A model generated the notes under the pieces. That model was not told the DNA's origin, made no database searches, and saw nothing but the letters and a program-made list of their open reading frames with translations. This document shows positions 40,013 to 48,915 of a DNA stretch of 64,000 bases, piece after piece. The translations under genes and the position numbers were made by a program. Each line of letters starts with the position of its first letter. The first letter of the stretch is position 1. This stretch comes from Streptomyces sp. NA04227 (GTDB lineage: Bacteria; Actinomycetota; Actinomycetes; Streptomycetales; Streptomycetaceae): contig NZ_CP054918.1 of the NCBI RefSeq assembly GCF_013364195.1, positions 7,615,001-7,679,000 on the forward strand, read 5' to 3'.

Positions 40013-40297
40013 ATGGACAAGGACAGGGACAAGGGCGGAGCGACCACGGACAAGCCGGTTCCGCACGATCCGCAGGACCAGCAGGCCGACGCCGACACCG
40101 ATATTCCGGACCCCTGGGAGGGCGACACCGCTGCCGCGGCCCGGGGCGAGCGGGGCGACGACGTACGGGACGCGGGCGAGGCGGGCACCGGACGCCCCGA
40201 CGACGTCCCGGACACGGACGAGGCGGGCACCGGACGCCGCGGTGAGAGCCGGCAGACGTCCGCCGCCCACCCAGCACCGCAGGAGTCCTCGGGCTGA
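40013..40297 (+). CDS. small acidic, disordered protein with an internal repeat
   Basis: A 94-aa highly hydrophilic protein: MDKDRDKGGATTDKPVPHDP, then a DPWEGDTAAAARGE stretch. Two near-identical units follow, DDVRDAGEAGTGR and DDVPDTDEAGTGR, and it ends in a Ser/Gly tail. Net charge is strongly negative; no hydrophobic core is predicted, so it is likely disordered. GGAAGGA precedes the ATG. The repeat is visible in the DNA as a 33-bp imperfect direct duplication. It may be a stress or desiccation-type protein; no family is known to me. It converges on the gas-vesicle genes. Confidence 0.6.
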   Translation: MDKDRDKGGATTDKPVPHDPQDQQADADTDIPDPWEGDTAAAARGERGDDVRDAGEAGTGRPDDVPDTDEAGTGRRGESRQTSAAHPAPQESSG

Positions 40298-40462
40298 GCG
40301 TCCGCCTCCCGGCCGGGAGCCGTCCCGTGGAGCGCGCGGGGCAGCGGGCGGTCGGCACGGCCGGGCCCGGCCTCTGATCCGGTACAGCCCCGCTTCTTGG
40401 TCAGCATGCTCGTGAGAAGACCCATGGGCCCCGCACCTCCGGATGCCGGGTCGCGGGAAGGC

Positions 40463-41179
40463 TCAGACAAAGCTGTACGGCGGCAGGGGACCGGTGAGCG
40501 TGAACGCGTACGCGTCCCCGTGCCGGTCCGCCTCCGTCTGTACCGCCTCGACGAACTCCTCGCCGGCGTTCCTAGGCACGAGGAAGGCCACATTGAGGAA
40601 GTCGCCGGCGGTGGCCTCGGAGGGGAAGACGCGGGTCGCGGCGGGGGCGAGGGCGGTCAGCACCTCGATGGCCTCCGCGCTGTGGCGGGCCTCCACCTCC
40701 CGCGAGACCAGTTCGCCCAGGGCGACGCGGTCCTCGTGGGTGCCCGAGCCGTCGCGCGTGTGGTCGTTGAGCTGCCGGATCCGGTCGGACCGCGTCATGA
40801 TCTCCCGCAGCAGATCGTCCTCGTCGCGGGCGGTCTTCAGGTTGTACTCGACCTGGCCGTCGAGGTCGGTGAGGCGCTCGCGGTAGTGCTGTTCCTCCCG
40901 GCCGAGTGCTTCGATGACCTGGTTGTCGTCGGAGGCGAGCAGGCCGAACCGCATCGGCAGTGTCGCCCCGTCGGCCATCAGTGCTTCGATCACCGTCTGA
41001 TGGGCGAGCACGTCCCGGCGTTTGGCGCGCAGCCCGGTGGGCGCGTCGCTGACCACCGCGGTCAACTGCTCGGTCCGTACGGTGCGCAGCGGCAGGGGTG
41101 GATCACCGATTCCGGCCAGTCCCGCGAGCCGACGTAGTGGGTGGTCGGCGCGGGTCACGGCGTACACATAGGTCGACAT
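40463..41179 (-). CDS. gas vesicle protein GvpF/GvpL family
   Basis: A 238-aa protein. STYVYAVTRADHPLRRLAG opens with the family tyrosine-rich strand. LPLRTVRTEQLTAVVSDAPT, RDVLAHQTVIEALMADGATL and PMRFGLLASDDNQVIEALGR form the N-terminal domain. GQVEYNLKTARDEDDLLREI and GDFLNVAFLVPRNAGEEFVE follow in the C-terminal domain. HQ-VIE and LPMRFG are hallmarks of GvpF/L, which nucleate gas vesicle assembly and bind GvpA. The ATG at 41179 is best placed after GAGGAG. It is the last gene of a tight three-gene unit that begins with gvpO, yet no GvpA is encoded in the window. Confidence 0.92.
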   Translation of the reverse strand: MSTYVYAVTRADHPLRRLAGLAGIGDPPLPLRTVRTEQLTAVVSDAPTGLRAKRRDVLAHQTVIEALMADGATLPMRFGLLASDDNQVIEALGREEQHYRERLTDLDGQVEYNLKTARDEDDLLREIMTRSDRIRQLNDHTRDGSGTHEDRVALGELVSREVEARHSAEAIEVLTALAPAATRVFPSEATAGDFLNVAFLVPRNAGEEFVEAVQTEADRHGDAYAFTLTGPLPPYSFV

Positions 41180-41181
41180 CG

Positions 41182-41394
41182 TCACTCACTCCTCGCTGCG
41201 TTGCGTTGCGCTGGGCGGACTGGCGGCCGGCGGTCGCTTTCCGGGCCGGGCGCTCGCGCGGCGCCTCCCTGGTGGTTTCCCGTTCTTTTGTGCTCCTCGC
41301 GTTCTTCGTTCTTGCTCTGCAGCGAATCGGTGAATTCCTCGACCGCTCCGCGCAGCGCTCCAATTTGCTTTCCCTTCGCACGGCTCGCGGTCAT
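41182..41394 (-). CDS. small charged protein between gvpO and gvpF, possibly frameshifted at its 5' end
   Basis: From ATG 41394 a 70-aa hydrophilic protein reads TASRAKGKQIGALRGAVEEF, TDSLQSKNEEREEHKRTGNH, then a basic Pro/Arg tail. The same frame is open upstream (ANQYDRQFEPFRELTGLVGD) but has no start codon. Instead a strong GGAAGGAG at about 41478 serves a GTG at 41468 in another frame, which encodes 25 aa and stops at 41391 overlapping this ATG (ATGA). Either a short leader ORF is translationally coupled to this gene, or a frameshift split one ~100-aa gene. The position is where gvpA normally lies in streptomycete clusters, but the sequence is not GvpA. Confidence 0.45.
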   Translation of the reverse strand: MTASRAKGKQIGALRGAVEEFTDSLQSKNEEREEHKRTGNHQGGAARAPGPESDRRPPVRPAQRNAARSE

Positions 41395-41542
41395 GTCGCC
41401 GACGAGACCGGTGAGTTCGCGGAACGGCTCGAATTGCCGGTCGTATTGATTTGCTGAACGAGCGTCACGCTGAAACTCCTTCCGCTGACGGGCACGCCGG
41501 GGCCACGGCCCTTCGCGGGGTGCCACCGGCGGGCTCCGGGAC

Positions 41543-41842
41543 TCAGCGGCGGTCGATCCGCCCGTTCGCGTAGCGTCGTACGCGCTCGTAGGCGAGCATT
41601 CGGCCCTGCGGATCGAGGGCGACGCGATAGGACGCCAGCACGCTCATCGGGTCCGGAACGCGTTCGAGTTCGACGATTTCCACCTCGGCCGACCAACCGT
41701 CGTCGGTCGCTTTGACCACGGACACGGAACCGGGCTCGCATCGGAGCAGTTCCGCGAGCTGATCGGCCGCGTACCGCATGGCGGTGGAAAGACCGATACG
41801 GTCTTCGCCGACATTGTCGCGTTCGTCTTCAGTGGTACTCAT
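41543..41842 (-). CDS. gvpO: gas vesicle protein GvpO
   Basis: A 99-aa protein. An acidic N-terminus (STTEDERDNVGEDRIG) precedes LSTAMRYAADQLAELLRCEP, GSVSVVKATDDGWSAEVEIV and ELERVPDPMSVLASYRVALD. RMLAYERVRRYANGRID closes it. GWSAEVEIVELERVPDP.SVLA.Y.V.LD is the conserved GvpO core. GvpO is a small accessory or regulatory gas vesicle protein. CAGGAT precedes the ATG. It is the first gene of the unit. In S. coelicolor-like clusters gvpO is followed by gvpA, then gvpF; here gvpA is replaced by an unrelated short gene. Confidence 0.92.
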   Translation of the reverse strand: MSTTEDERDNVGEDRIGLSTAMRYAADQLAELLRCEPGSVSVVKATDDGWSAEVEIVELERVPDPMSVLASYRVALDPQGRMLAYERVRRYANGRIDRR

Positions 41843-42048
41843 GATCCTGCCTGTCGCCCTTACCGGTCTCTTCGAGAATGTCGCTCCCGCACGTTGGGTG
41901 CTTCCTTTTCGCGTGCCCGTGCGATCCGCACATATGCGTTACTCCCGCTCATCAATTCCCCGGGGTGCTCGGGAGGAGGTCGTGGGGGATGACGGTCGGC
42001 CGGGTGATGTGGTGGAGGCTTCCCCGCCTTCCCGCCCCGCCGTCCTCG

Positions 42049-43242
42049 CTACGACTTCTGGCCCTGCTCGAAGTACGCCACCAACTCCGGGTCCAGCGGC
42101 GGTACTTCGCGCGGGCTGCCCCCGGCGCGCAGGGACTCCGTCGCGCGGACGCCCGCCGCCACCGCCATCCGGGCCGCGACGGGGGAGGTGTCGGTGAGTC
42201 CACCGTGGCGGGCGAAGCGGACGAACTCCTCGATCAGCAGGGGGTCCGCGCCGCCGTGGCCGCCCTCGTCCTCGGTGGCGGCCACGGCGTACTCGGCATC
42301 CGCGTCGAAACGGTGGCCGCTGCGCCGGGAGTTCCACACCTTGACCACCGCGCCGGGGCCGTCGCCGAAGTTCTCCAGGCGGCCGCGGTCGCCGATGACC
42401 GTGTAGTTGCGCCAGTAGTCGGGTGTGAAGTGGCACTGCTGGTAGGCGGCCAGTACACCGTTGTCCAGACGCATGTTGACCAGTGAGACGTCCTCGACGT
42501 CGATGACCGGGTTGAGTCCGCGCTGGGTGTGCGGGGGCCAGTGGCCGTCCCTGGTGTACCAGTCCTCGTGCTTGGGCTCGCCCTCCCGTCGGCGGTGCGG
42601 GATGTCGCCGTACACCATGAGGTCGCCCAGCGCCTGCACCCGGAAGGTCCAGCCGCCGGTGAGCCAGTGCAGGACGTCGATGTCGTGGGCGGCCTTCTGC
42701 AGCAGGAGTCCCGTGGTGCGGGCGCGTTCGGCGTGCCAGTCCTTGAAGTACCAGTCGCCGCCGTAGCCGACGAAGTGCCGTACCCAGACGGTCTTCACGG
42801 TGCCGATCTCGCCGCGCGTGATGATGTCCCGCATCAGCCGGATCACCGGCATATGGCGCATGTTGTGGCCGACGTACAGGCGCGTTCCTGTCTCCCGTGC
42901 GGTGTGCAGGAGTGCGTCGCAGGCCTCGACGGTGACCTCAAGCGGCTTCTCCACGAGCACCGGCTTGCCCGCGCGCAGGGCCTGGCAGCCGAGTTCGGCG
43001 TGGGTGTCGTCCGGGGTGAGCAGGAGCACCGCCTCGACCGCCGGGTCCACGAGAACCTCGCGGTGGTCCGCAACGGTGCGCACCCCGTCGATGTCCCGTG
43101 TGGCGCGGGCCCGCATCTCGGGGTCGGGGTCGGCGAGCACGGCGACACGGGAGCCGGAGCCGGGCCGGTGCGCGGTGCGGGCGAGGGAGCCGCGCAGGCC
43201 GTAGCCCAGTACACCGAGGGCGAGGTCGGGGGTGGAAGGCAC
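42049..43242 (-). CDS. Gfo/Idh/MocA-family oxidoreductase
   Basis: A 397-aa NAD(P)-dependent sugar oxidoreductase. The Rossmann start is ALGVLGYGLRGSLARTAHRP. VAVLADPDPEMRARA follows, and AGKPVLVEKPLEVTVEAC gives the catalytic EKP motif. The C-terminal domain has LLLQKAAHDIDVLHWLTGGW (H-D-I-D), a signature of the family. It acts on a cyclic sugar or inositol derivative. GTG 43242 has a weak ribosome site. It lies 91 bp downstream of the M1 peptidase relic in the ABC-importer operon, so it probably processes the imported glycan product. Confidence 0.9.
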   Translation of the reverse strand: MPSTPDLALGVLGYGLRGSLARTAHRPGSGSRVAVLADPDPEMRARATRDIDGVRTVADHREVLVDPAVEAVLLLTPDDTHAELGCQALRAGKPVLVEKPLEVTVEACDALLHTARETGTRLYVGHNMRHMPVIRLMRDIITRGEIGTVKTVWVRHFVGYGGDWYFKDWHAERARTTGLLLQKAAHDIDVLHWLTGGWTFRVQALGDLMVYGDIPHRRREGEPKHEDWYTRDGHWPPHTQRGLNPVIDVEDVSLVNMRLDNGVLAAYQQCHFTPDYWRNYTVIGDRGRLENFGDGPGAVVKVWNSRRSGHRFDADAEYAVAATEDEGGHGGADPLLIEEFVRFARHGGLTDTSPVAARMAVAAGVRATESLRAGGSPREVPPLDPELVAYFEQGQKS

Positions 43243-43333
43243 GGTGATGTCGGTCCTTGTCCGGTCGGTGTGCGAGGTCAGCGGCGTTCTGCCGGACCCG
43301 GTGGGTCTGCTCGCGAAGGCGGTGCGTCATGCC

Positions 43334-44906
43334 TCACCGGGCGATCCAGTCCGGGTGGCCGGGCATCGGCGGATTGACCGGGCCGAAGAGCCAGTCGCGC
43401 AGGAAGCGGTCGATCGAGGTGTCACCGGTGGCGCGGACGGTGTGCCGGATGAAGTCCTCGCTGGTGACGTTGGAGTCCTTGTGGCGGCGCGGCCACTCGC
43501 CCATCAGCCGGTCGAAGCGTGCGGTGCCGACGCGGCGGCGCAGCGCGTACAGGACCAGCGCGCCGCCGTCGTAGATATTGGTGCCGCCGAGCGCCTTCGG
43601 CAGGCCGGGCGGGCCGTCCTTGGCGCGGACGGCGTCGAGTTCGCCGTAGACCTCGCGCATCTTCTCTGCGAGTACCGACCAGCCGCGTTCCTCGCTGTAG
43701 AGCCCGGCGTAGTAGACGGCGGGGCCCTCGTTGAGCCAGGCCTGCTGCCAGTCCAGCGGGGTGACCGAGTCGCCGAACCACTGGTGGGTCAGCTCGTGCA
43801 CCATGGTCGACTCCCAGGACGGGTTGCCGTTCGGGTCCGGCTCGAACCAGTTGGTGCCCATCAGGGTCAGGGTCTGGTTCTCCAGCGCGTCGCCGTAACC
43901 GTCGTAGAGGTGCAGTCCGTAGACGGAGAACGGGTAGCGCCCGAACCGCGCCTCGGTCCACGCGAGATGGTCCGCGGTCCGGGCCACGATGGGCGCGTAC
44001 GTGTCCTCCGCGCCCTGGGGGACCAGGTGCCGCAGCGGCGCCCGTGTGGCTGCTGCCGTACAGATACGTGCCCTTGACCACCGCGATGCCGCACAGCTCC
44101 GGCGCCATCGGCTCGCGGAGCGCGAAGTGCCAGACCGCCGAGCCGTCGGGGCGCCGGTCGCGTCGTACCAACTCGCCGTTGGCGGCGGCGACATAGCCCT
44201 TCGGTGCGGACAGGCGGAAGGTCCAGGTCGCCTTGTCGGACGGGGTGTCGTTGCAGGGGAAGAAGGTGTCGGCGCGGGAGGACTGGGCGGCGCAGGCGAA
44301 GCCGCCGTCCGAGCCGAACTTCCAGCCCGAAACGCTGGACCGCGGGTCCTTGCCGTTGCCGTGGAAGCGGACCTCGACACGGAAGGCGTGGCCCTCGTGC
44401 AGCGGCCGGTGCGGGGTCACGGTCAGTTCCTGCCCGGACGCCCCCGCCGACAGCGCCCACCGGGCCTCGCGTCCGTCCACCCGCACCCCGTCGATGGTGT
44501 GGCCGTCGGTGTCCAGATTGAACGCGGACAGATCGTGTACGGCGAGGGCGGAGAGCGTCACCGTGCCGGTGTAGTCGTAGGTGACCGGGGTGAAGTCGAA
44601 GGCGAGGTCGTAGTGGCTCACGCGGTAACCGCCGTTGCCGAGCGTCGGGTACAGCGGGTCGCCGACGCCGGGTGCGCCGGGGCGGGGATCGAAGCCGGGG
44701 GCGGGGGCGGCGAGTGCCCGCCCCGGGACGGCCAGCGCCAGCGCCGAGGCCGCGCCGAGGGCCAGCGCGCCCCGTCTGCCGGGCCGTGGGTGCGGGCGAT
44801 GTGTGGCGCCGGAACCGGAACCGGTACGGAAATCGGGACCGGCGAGCGAACCGGTGCCCCACTCGGGACCGGCACCGGAATGGGAACGGGAACTGGACAT
44901 CGTCAC
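43334..44906 (-). pseudogene. secreted M1-family metallopeptidase, frameshifted
   Basis: The N-terminal part (GTG 44906 or ATG 44900) has a twin-arginine-like signal GRRGALALGAASALALAVPG and reads in frame to GTYLYGSSHTG. From about 44045 the correct continuation, APLRHLVPQGAEDTYAP, is in a frame one base later. Downstream the enzyme is intact: GTNWFEP, HELTHQWFG (zinc site), LNEGPAVYYAGLY (third ligand Glu), and the ending MPGHPDWIAR. Reading through gives about 520 residues, normal for secreted M1 aminopeptidases of streptomycetes. A single inserted base or sequencing error near 44036-44050 (a GC-rich CGGCGCCCG run) explains it. It overlaps the solute-binding protein stop. Confidence 0.85.
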
Positions 44907-46588
44907 TTCTTCCTCCCTTGTCGCGTGCTCTGCTGAGCCGCTTCCTCGAATTCCCTGCGCGCCTTCTCACCGCCCGCGCCGAGGTAGTCGCGGCGCAGGT
45001 CGTCGAACCAGGACAGGGGTTTGCGGCCGGAGACCAGGTCCTTGATCCCGTCGCTCTCCAGCGTGAGGAGGCTCCCGGTTCCCTTGGAGTCCCAGGTCGG
45101 TGAGGAGTAGCGCAGGGTGGGGTCGGCGTCGATCATCGGCACCAGCCGGCGGTAGGCGTCGTGGACGTGCCGTACGCCCCGCGCCGAGTTGCTGCTGAAC
45201 AGTGCGGGCACCGCGGAGCCGAAGAACTTCCAGGGCACCGCGGTGTCGGCGCCGCCCTTCTTGGTGAGGACGGGGTTGCCGCGCGCGTCCCGGTGGAAGT
45301 CGACACCCTCCACGCCGTAGTTGATGAGCGTGTACTCGACGGTGCCGAACGGCGAGGCCATGAAGTCGGCGAAGGCCAGGAGTTCGCGCACCCGCTCCTC
45401 GGAGGCCCTGGTGATGTGGACGTTCTGGAGGGCCACGTTGTCGAGCCAGGCGACGGCACGCTGTCCGACGGGGCGCATGGGCCGCGGGTCGAACCGCTTG
45501 TCGATGGCGGCCATCGCCTCGATGTAGCCGGTGCCCGGTGTCAGATAGGCCGGGATCCCGTCGTAGACGTAGGCGGCCTTGCCGTTCTTGAACATGTCCG
45601 TGTACTTGGCCTTCTGCGCACCGGACATCCCGATGGTGCCGGGGTAGTAGCAGCCCGCCTTGTACAGGCCGCGGGCGACCGCGATCGCCTCGCGGAACTC
45701 CTCGGTCTCCAGCCGGTGTACGAACCCGCCGCCCCCGGTCAGCCGCCAGTCCTTCGGGGCCCCGGCGCTCGCGGCGATCAGCGTGGTCGCCCCGGCCATG
45801 ATCGCGTACTGGTCCTCGCGCGGCCGGGTCAGCTCCTTGCACAGCTCGACGAAGCGGTCCAGGTCGGCGATCTCGTCCAGATCGCCGACCCCGGCCGCGG
45901 CGAACAGGTCGTGCCGGTAGAAGCCCGCGCCGCCGGTGCCCATCCGCGAGATCGGGATGCCGTACAGGCCCTCGCCGAAGATCGCGCCCTGCCAGGCGGC
46001 GCGTGGGATCGCGGCCAGATTGGGGTACGCGGCGACGCGGTCCCCGGCGAGATGGGGAGCCAGGTCGGCGCAAGTGGCCGCGAAGAAGCCCGCCTTGTTG
46101 TCGACGCCGCCGGTCTCCGGGTACTGGAAGATGTCCGGCAGGTTCCCGCCCGCGACGGTGGTCGAGAACTTCGTCGCGTGATCGTCACTGGGTACGGCGA
46201 TGACGTCCACCTCGGTACCGAGCAGCCGCTCGATGGCCTGCCAGGCCGCGTTGTCGCCGCGGCCGGGCGGTGGCGGCAGGAAGGTCTCGGCGGTCGCCTT
46301 GATCCTGTCGGCACCGGCCAGCGGGGTGCCCCGGGTGGCCCGTCGGGGCACGGCGGGATAGCGGAAGTAGCCGTCCGGCACACCGGCGGCGCTGCCGGGC
46401 AGGTCGGGGGTCAGCCCGCCGATCCTGCGCACGGTGGTCCTGGGCAGCAGGGCCGGGTCCTTGGCCCGGGGCACGGCGCGGACACCTCCGTCGCCGCAGG
46501 CCGAGAGCAGCGGAGCGGCGGCGGTCGCGGCGAGCGCGCCCGTGGTCAGGCGCAGGAGCGCTCTGCGGTCGAACTGGGTGGAGGACAT
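44903..46588 (-). CDS. ABC-transporter solute-binding lipoprotein (YtcQ/LplA-type)
   Basis: A 561-aa binding protein, long as is usual for the YtcQ/LplA family. The signal FDRRALLRLTTGALAATAAA ends in the lipobox LLSAC near residue 30. Core motifs include LLGTEVDVIAVPSDDHATKF, GNLPDIFQYPETGG, GLYGIPISRMGTGGAGFYRH, DDLDEI-like helices, GGGGFVHRLETEEFREAIAV, GKAAYVYDGIPAYLTPGTGY and EGVDFHRDARGNPVL. It should deliver an oligosaccharide to the two permeases encoded upstream. The last codons overlap the M1 peptidase start. An ATPase is absent from the locus, as is normal for streptomycete sugar importers that share MsiK. Confidence 0.92.
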   Translation of the reverse strand: MSSTQFDRRALLRLTTGALAATAAAPLLSACGDGGVRAVPRAKDPALLPRTTVRRIGGLTPDLPGSAAGVPDGYFRYPAVPRRATRGTPLAGADRIKATAETFLPPPPGRGDNAAWQAIERLLGTEVDVIAVPSDDHATKFSTTVAGGNLPDIFQYPETGGVDNKAGFFAATCADLAPHLAGDRVAAYPNLAAIPRAAWQGAIFGEGLYGIPISRMGTGGAGFYRHDLFAAAGVGDLDEIADLDRFVELCKELTRPREDQYAIMAGATTLIAASAGAPKDWRLTGGGGFVHRLETEEFREAIAVARGLYKAGCYYPGTIGMSGAQKAKYTDMFKNGKAAYVYDGIPAYLTPGTGYIEAMAAIDKRFDPRPMRPVGQRAVAWLDNVALQNVHITRASEERVRELLAFADFMASPFGTVEYTLINYGVEGVDFHRDARGNPVLTKKGGADTAVPWKFFGSAVPALFSSNSARGVRHVHDAYRRLVPMIDADPTLRYSSPTWDSKGTGSLLTLESDGIKDLVSGRKPLSWFDDLRRDYLGAGGEKARREFEEAAQQSTRQGRKK

Positions 46589-46671
46589 ACGGGGCTCCCG
46601 GGACGGGACGGGCAGGACGGGCAGGACTGGCAGCGCGGCCGGGCGGTGGACGCTGCCGGGCGAAGCGGCGG

Positions 46672-47631
46672 TCAGCCCTTGACGGCTCCGGTGAGCACTC
46701 CCTTGGTGAAGTAGCGCTGCAGGAAGGGGTACACGCACAGGATCGGGACGACCGCGATGACCAGAACGGCCATCTGCACCGCCTGCTGGGGCGCCACCGC
46801 CTCGCCGGTCGTCGCGCCGCTGAGGCTCTGGCCCTGGAGGACGTAGGTGCGCAGCACCATCGGCAGCGGCCACTTGGTCGAAGTGTCCAGATAGAGAAGG
46901 GCGTTGAAGAAGGCGTTCCAGTACGTCACCGCGTAGAAGAGGCTGATCACGGCGAGGACGGACTTCGACAGCGGCAGCACGATCCGGGTGAGGATGCGCA
47001 GATCCCCGGCGCCGTCCACACGTGCGGCGTCGTAGAGCTCCTCGGGCAGGTTCATGAAGAAGGCGCGCAGCACCACCAGGTTGAACGCGCTGACCAGGGT
47101 GGGCAGAACGAGCGCGGCGTAGGTGTCGTACATCCCGAGCCCCTTCACGAGAAGGAAGTTGGGGATGATGCCCGCGTTGAAGAGCATCGTGAACAGCGCC
47201 GTCATCAGCAGGAAGCGTGAGCCGGTGACCTCACGGCGGGAGAGGCCGTAGGCCATCCCGATGGTCACCAGGAGGCTGGCCAGGGTGCCGACCACCGTGA
47301 TGCCGAGGCTGACGAACAGGGCGCGGGTGACCACGCCGCCGTCCAGGACGGTGCGGTACGCGTCGAGGCTCGGATGCTCGGGCCACAGGACCAGGCCCTT
47401 GCTCTTGATGATGTCGGTCTGCGAGGCGAAGCTCGTACCGATCACCCCGAGCAGCGGATAGACGACGGCGGCCACCACCAGCACGAGCACCACGCCCTTG
47501 GCCAACTGCCCAGCCCTGGAAGGCTTTTCCATCCAGGGCGGGCGGCCCTCCGGCTGTGTGCGGTGGCGCGCCCGTCCGCGTGTGGCGCCGTTCGTCGTCG
47601 TGCCGTCGGTCGTGGGATCAGCGGTCAGCAC
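46672..47631 (-). CDS. carbohydrate ABC-transporter permease (YtcP/AraQ type)
   Basis: A 319-aa inner-membrane permease. A basic N-terminus is followed by KGVVLVLVVAAVVYPLLGVI (TM1), six helices in all. The EAA loop is PEELYDAARVDGAGDLRILT, then RIVLPLSKSVLAVISLFYAV. The closing PFLQRYFTKGVLTGAVKG is typical of the YtcP branch that pairs with LplB. The GTG start at 47631 has GAGGGGGTG upstream and overlaps the first permease gene by 14 bases. Partner of the permease at 47618-48622 and of the lipoprotein downstream. Confidence 0.92.
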   Translation of the reverse strand: MLTADPTTDGTTTNGATRGRARHRTQPEGRPPWMEKPSRAGQLAKGVVLVLVVAAVVYPLLGVIGTSFASQTDIIKSKGLVLWPEHPSLDAYRTVLDGGVVTRALFVSLGITVVGTLASLLVTIGMAYGLSRREVTGSRFLLMTALFTMLFNAGIIPNFLLVKGLGMYDTYAALVLPTLVSAFNLVVLRAFFMNLPEELYDAARVDGAGDLRILTRIVLPLSKSVLAVISLFYAVTYWNAFFNALLYLDTSTKWPLPMVLRTYVLQGQSLSGATTGEAVAPQQAVQMAVLVIAVVPILCVYPFLQRYFTKGVLTGAVKG

Positions 47632-48622
47632 CGCGATACACCCCCTCGTGGCCCAGTCGGTGGGCGAACTTGTTGGCTCCCAGGACCAGGACCGTGCCGA
47701 CGGCGGCCTTCACCAGGCCGACGGCCGCGGCGACTCCCCAGTCGTTGTCGCGGATGCCGTGGTAGTAGACGTAGGTGTCGAGGACTTCACCGGCGTCCGG
47801 GCCGACCGCGTCGCGCTGGAGCAGGATCTGCTCGAAGCCGACGGACAGGATCGTGCCGAGCTGAAGGATGAGCAGCAGCACGATCACCGGGGCGATGCCG
47901 GGCAGGGTGACGTGCCACAGCCGGCGCCGGCGGCCGGCGCCGTCCATCGCCGCCGACTCGTACAGGCCGCGGTCGATGCCGAGCAACGCGGCCAGGATGA
48001 TGATCGTGCCCCAACCGGCGTCCTTCCAGACGAGTTGGAGGGTCAGCAGCCAGGGGAAGGCGTCCGGGTCCGACATCATGTCGTAGCGCGGCAGGCCCGC
48101 CGAGCCGAGCAGATCCGGCAGCACACCGGCGCCGCCGAGGATCTGCTGGAAGACCGAGACGATGATGACCCAGCCGATGAAGTGCGGCAGGTACACGACG
48201 CTCTGGACGAAGCGCCGCAGCCGGTCGCTGACGATGCTGTGCAGCAGCAGTGCGAGGGCGATCGGCACCGGGAAGAAGAAGACGAGCTGGACGAGCGCGA
48301 TCTCCAGGGTGTTCCCGGTCGCGGTCCAGAACGCGGGCTGGGTGAAGGCGGTCGTGAAGTTGTCGAAGCCCGACCAGGCGCTGTGCATGAAACCCAGGTA
48401 GGGCTCGTAGTCCTGGAAGGCGATGACGTAGCCGAGCAGCGGCACCCAGTGGAAGACCACGAAGTACAGGAAACCGGGCAGCGTAAGGAGCAGCATGACC
48501 CGGTCGCGCTTGAGGCGGGCCGCCAGGGACCGGTGACGGGGCGTCGTACTCGGCGGTCGGGGTGGGCGCGCCGCCGGTTCGCCACGGGGGCGCGGCGAAA
48601 CGTCTGTCGCGGTATCGGCCAT
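47618..48622 (-). CDS. carbohydrate ABC-transporter permease (LplB type)
   Basis: A 334-aa permease. A cytoplasmic N-terminus rich in Arg/Pro precedes RDRVMLLLTLPGFLYFVVFH (TM1). Then come GYVIAFQDYEPYLGFMHSAW, SGFDNFTTAF and the EAA loop LYESAAMDGAGRRRRLWHVT-LPGI. The ending KFAHRLGHEGVYRG is the LplB hallmark. ATG 48622 has CAGGAAC upstream. It is the first gene of the importer operon and lies downstream of a LacI-type box at 48725. Family members import rhamnogalacturonan, xylo- or other glycan fragments; the substrate is unresolved here. Confidence 0.92.
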   Translation of the reverse strand: MADTATDVSPRPRGEPAARPPRPPSTTPRHRSLAARLKRDRVMLLLTLPGFLYFVVFHWVPLLGYVIAFQDYEPYLGFMHSAWSGFDNFTTAFTQPAFWTATGNTLEIALVQLVFFFPVPIALALLLHSIVSDRLRRFVQSVVYLPHFIGWVIIVSVFQQILGGAGVLPDLLGSAGLPRYDMMSDPDAFPWLLTLQLVWKDAGWGTIIILAALLGIDRGLYESAAMDGAGRRRRLWHVTLPGIAPVIVLLLILQLGTILSVGFEQILLQRDAVGPDAGEVLDTYVYYHGIRDNDWGVAAAVGLVKAAVGTVLVLGANKFAHRLGHEGVYRGADR

Positions 48623-48724
48623 GAGTGTTCCTGTTCGACGTGACGTGACGCCGGGTGCCCTCCCGGGAGGGGGACGGGGACGGCCAGCGGCGGTGAACCG
48701 GACTCGTTCTGAGGCGGCAACGTA

Positions 48725-48736
48725 GTAAGCGTTTAC
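48725..48736 (-). promoter_or_regulatory. LacI-family operator in front of the ABC-importer operon
   Basis: On the minus strand this reads GTAAACGCTTAC, near the LacI-family consensus with its central CG. It lies 103 bases upstream of the permease start, in an AT-rich stretch. It is identical in 11 of 12 positions to the box at 48916 and has the opposite orientation. Confidence 0.75.
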
Positions 48737-48915
48737 ATAAACCGTCAATGAGTTGGCGGGAAACTTCTTCTTCGGGGTGGGGTGTGTGCCGTGGAGGAGA
48801 GGTGGTTTCCTCGGCTGTTCTCGCCTTCGTGTGCTGCTACTTGTGGCCCACGCTGTGCGCGGCGACGGCTTGACGGGCGACGTCGGCTCTCTCTACGGTG
48901 ACCGCAACATTCGCT

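Noticed and set aside
41182..41394. GvpA structural protein
   Set aside because: The 70-aa sequence is charged and lacks the hydrophobic helix-strand-strand-helix core (with LELVLDRGL-type motif) expected of GvpA.
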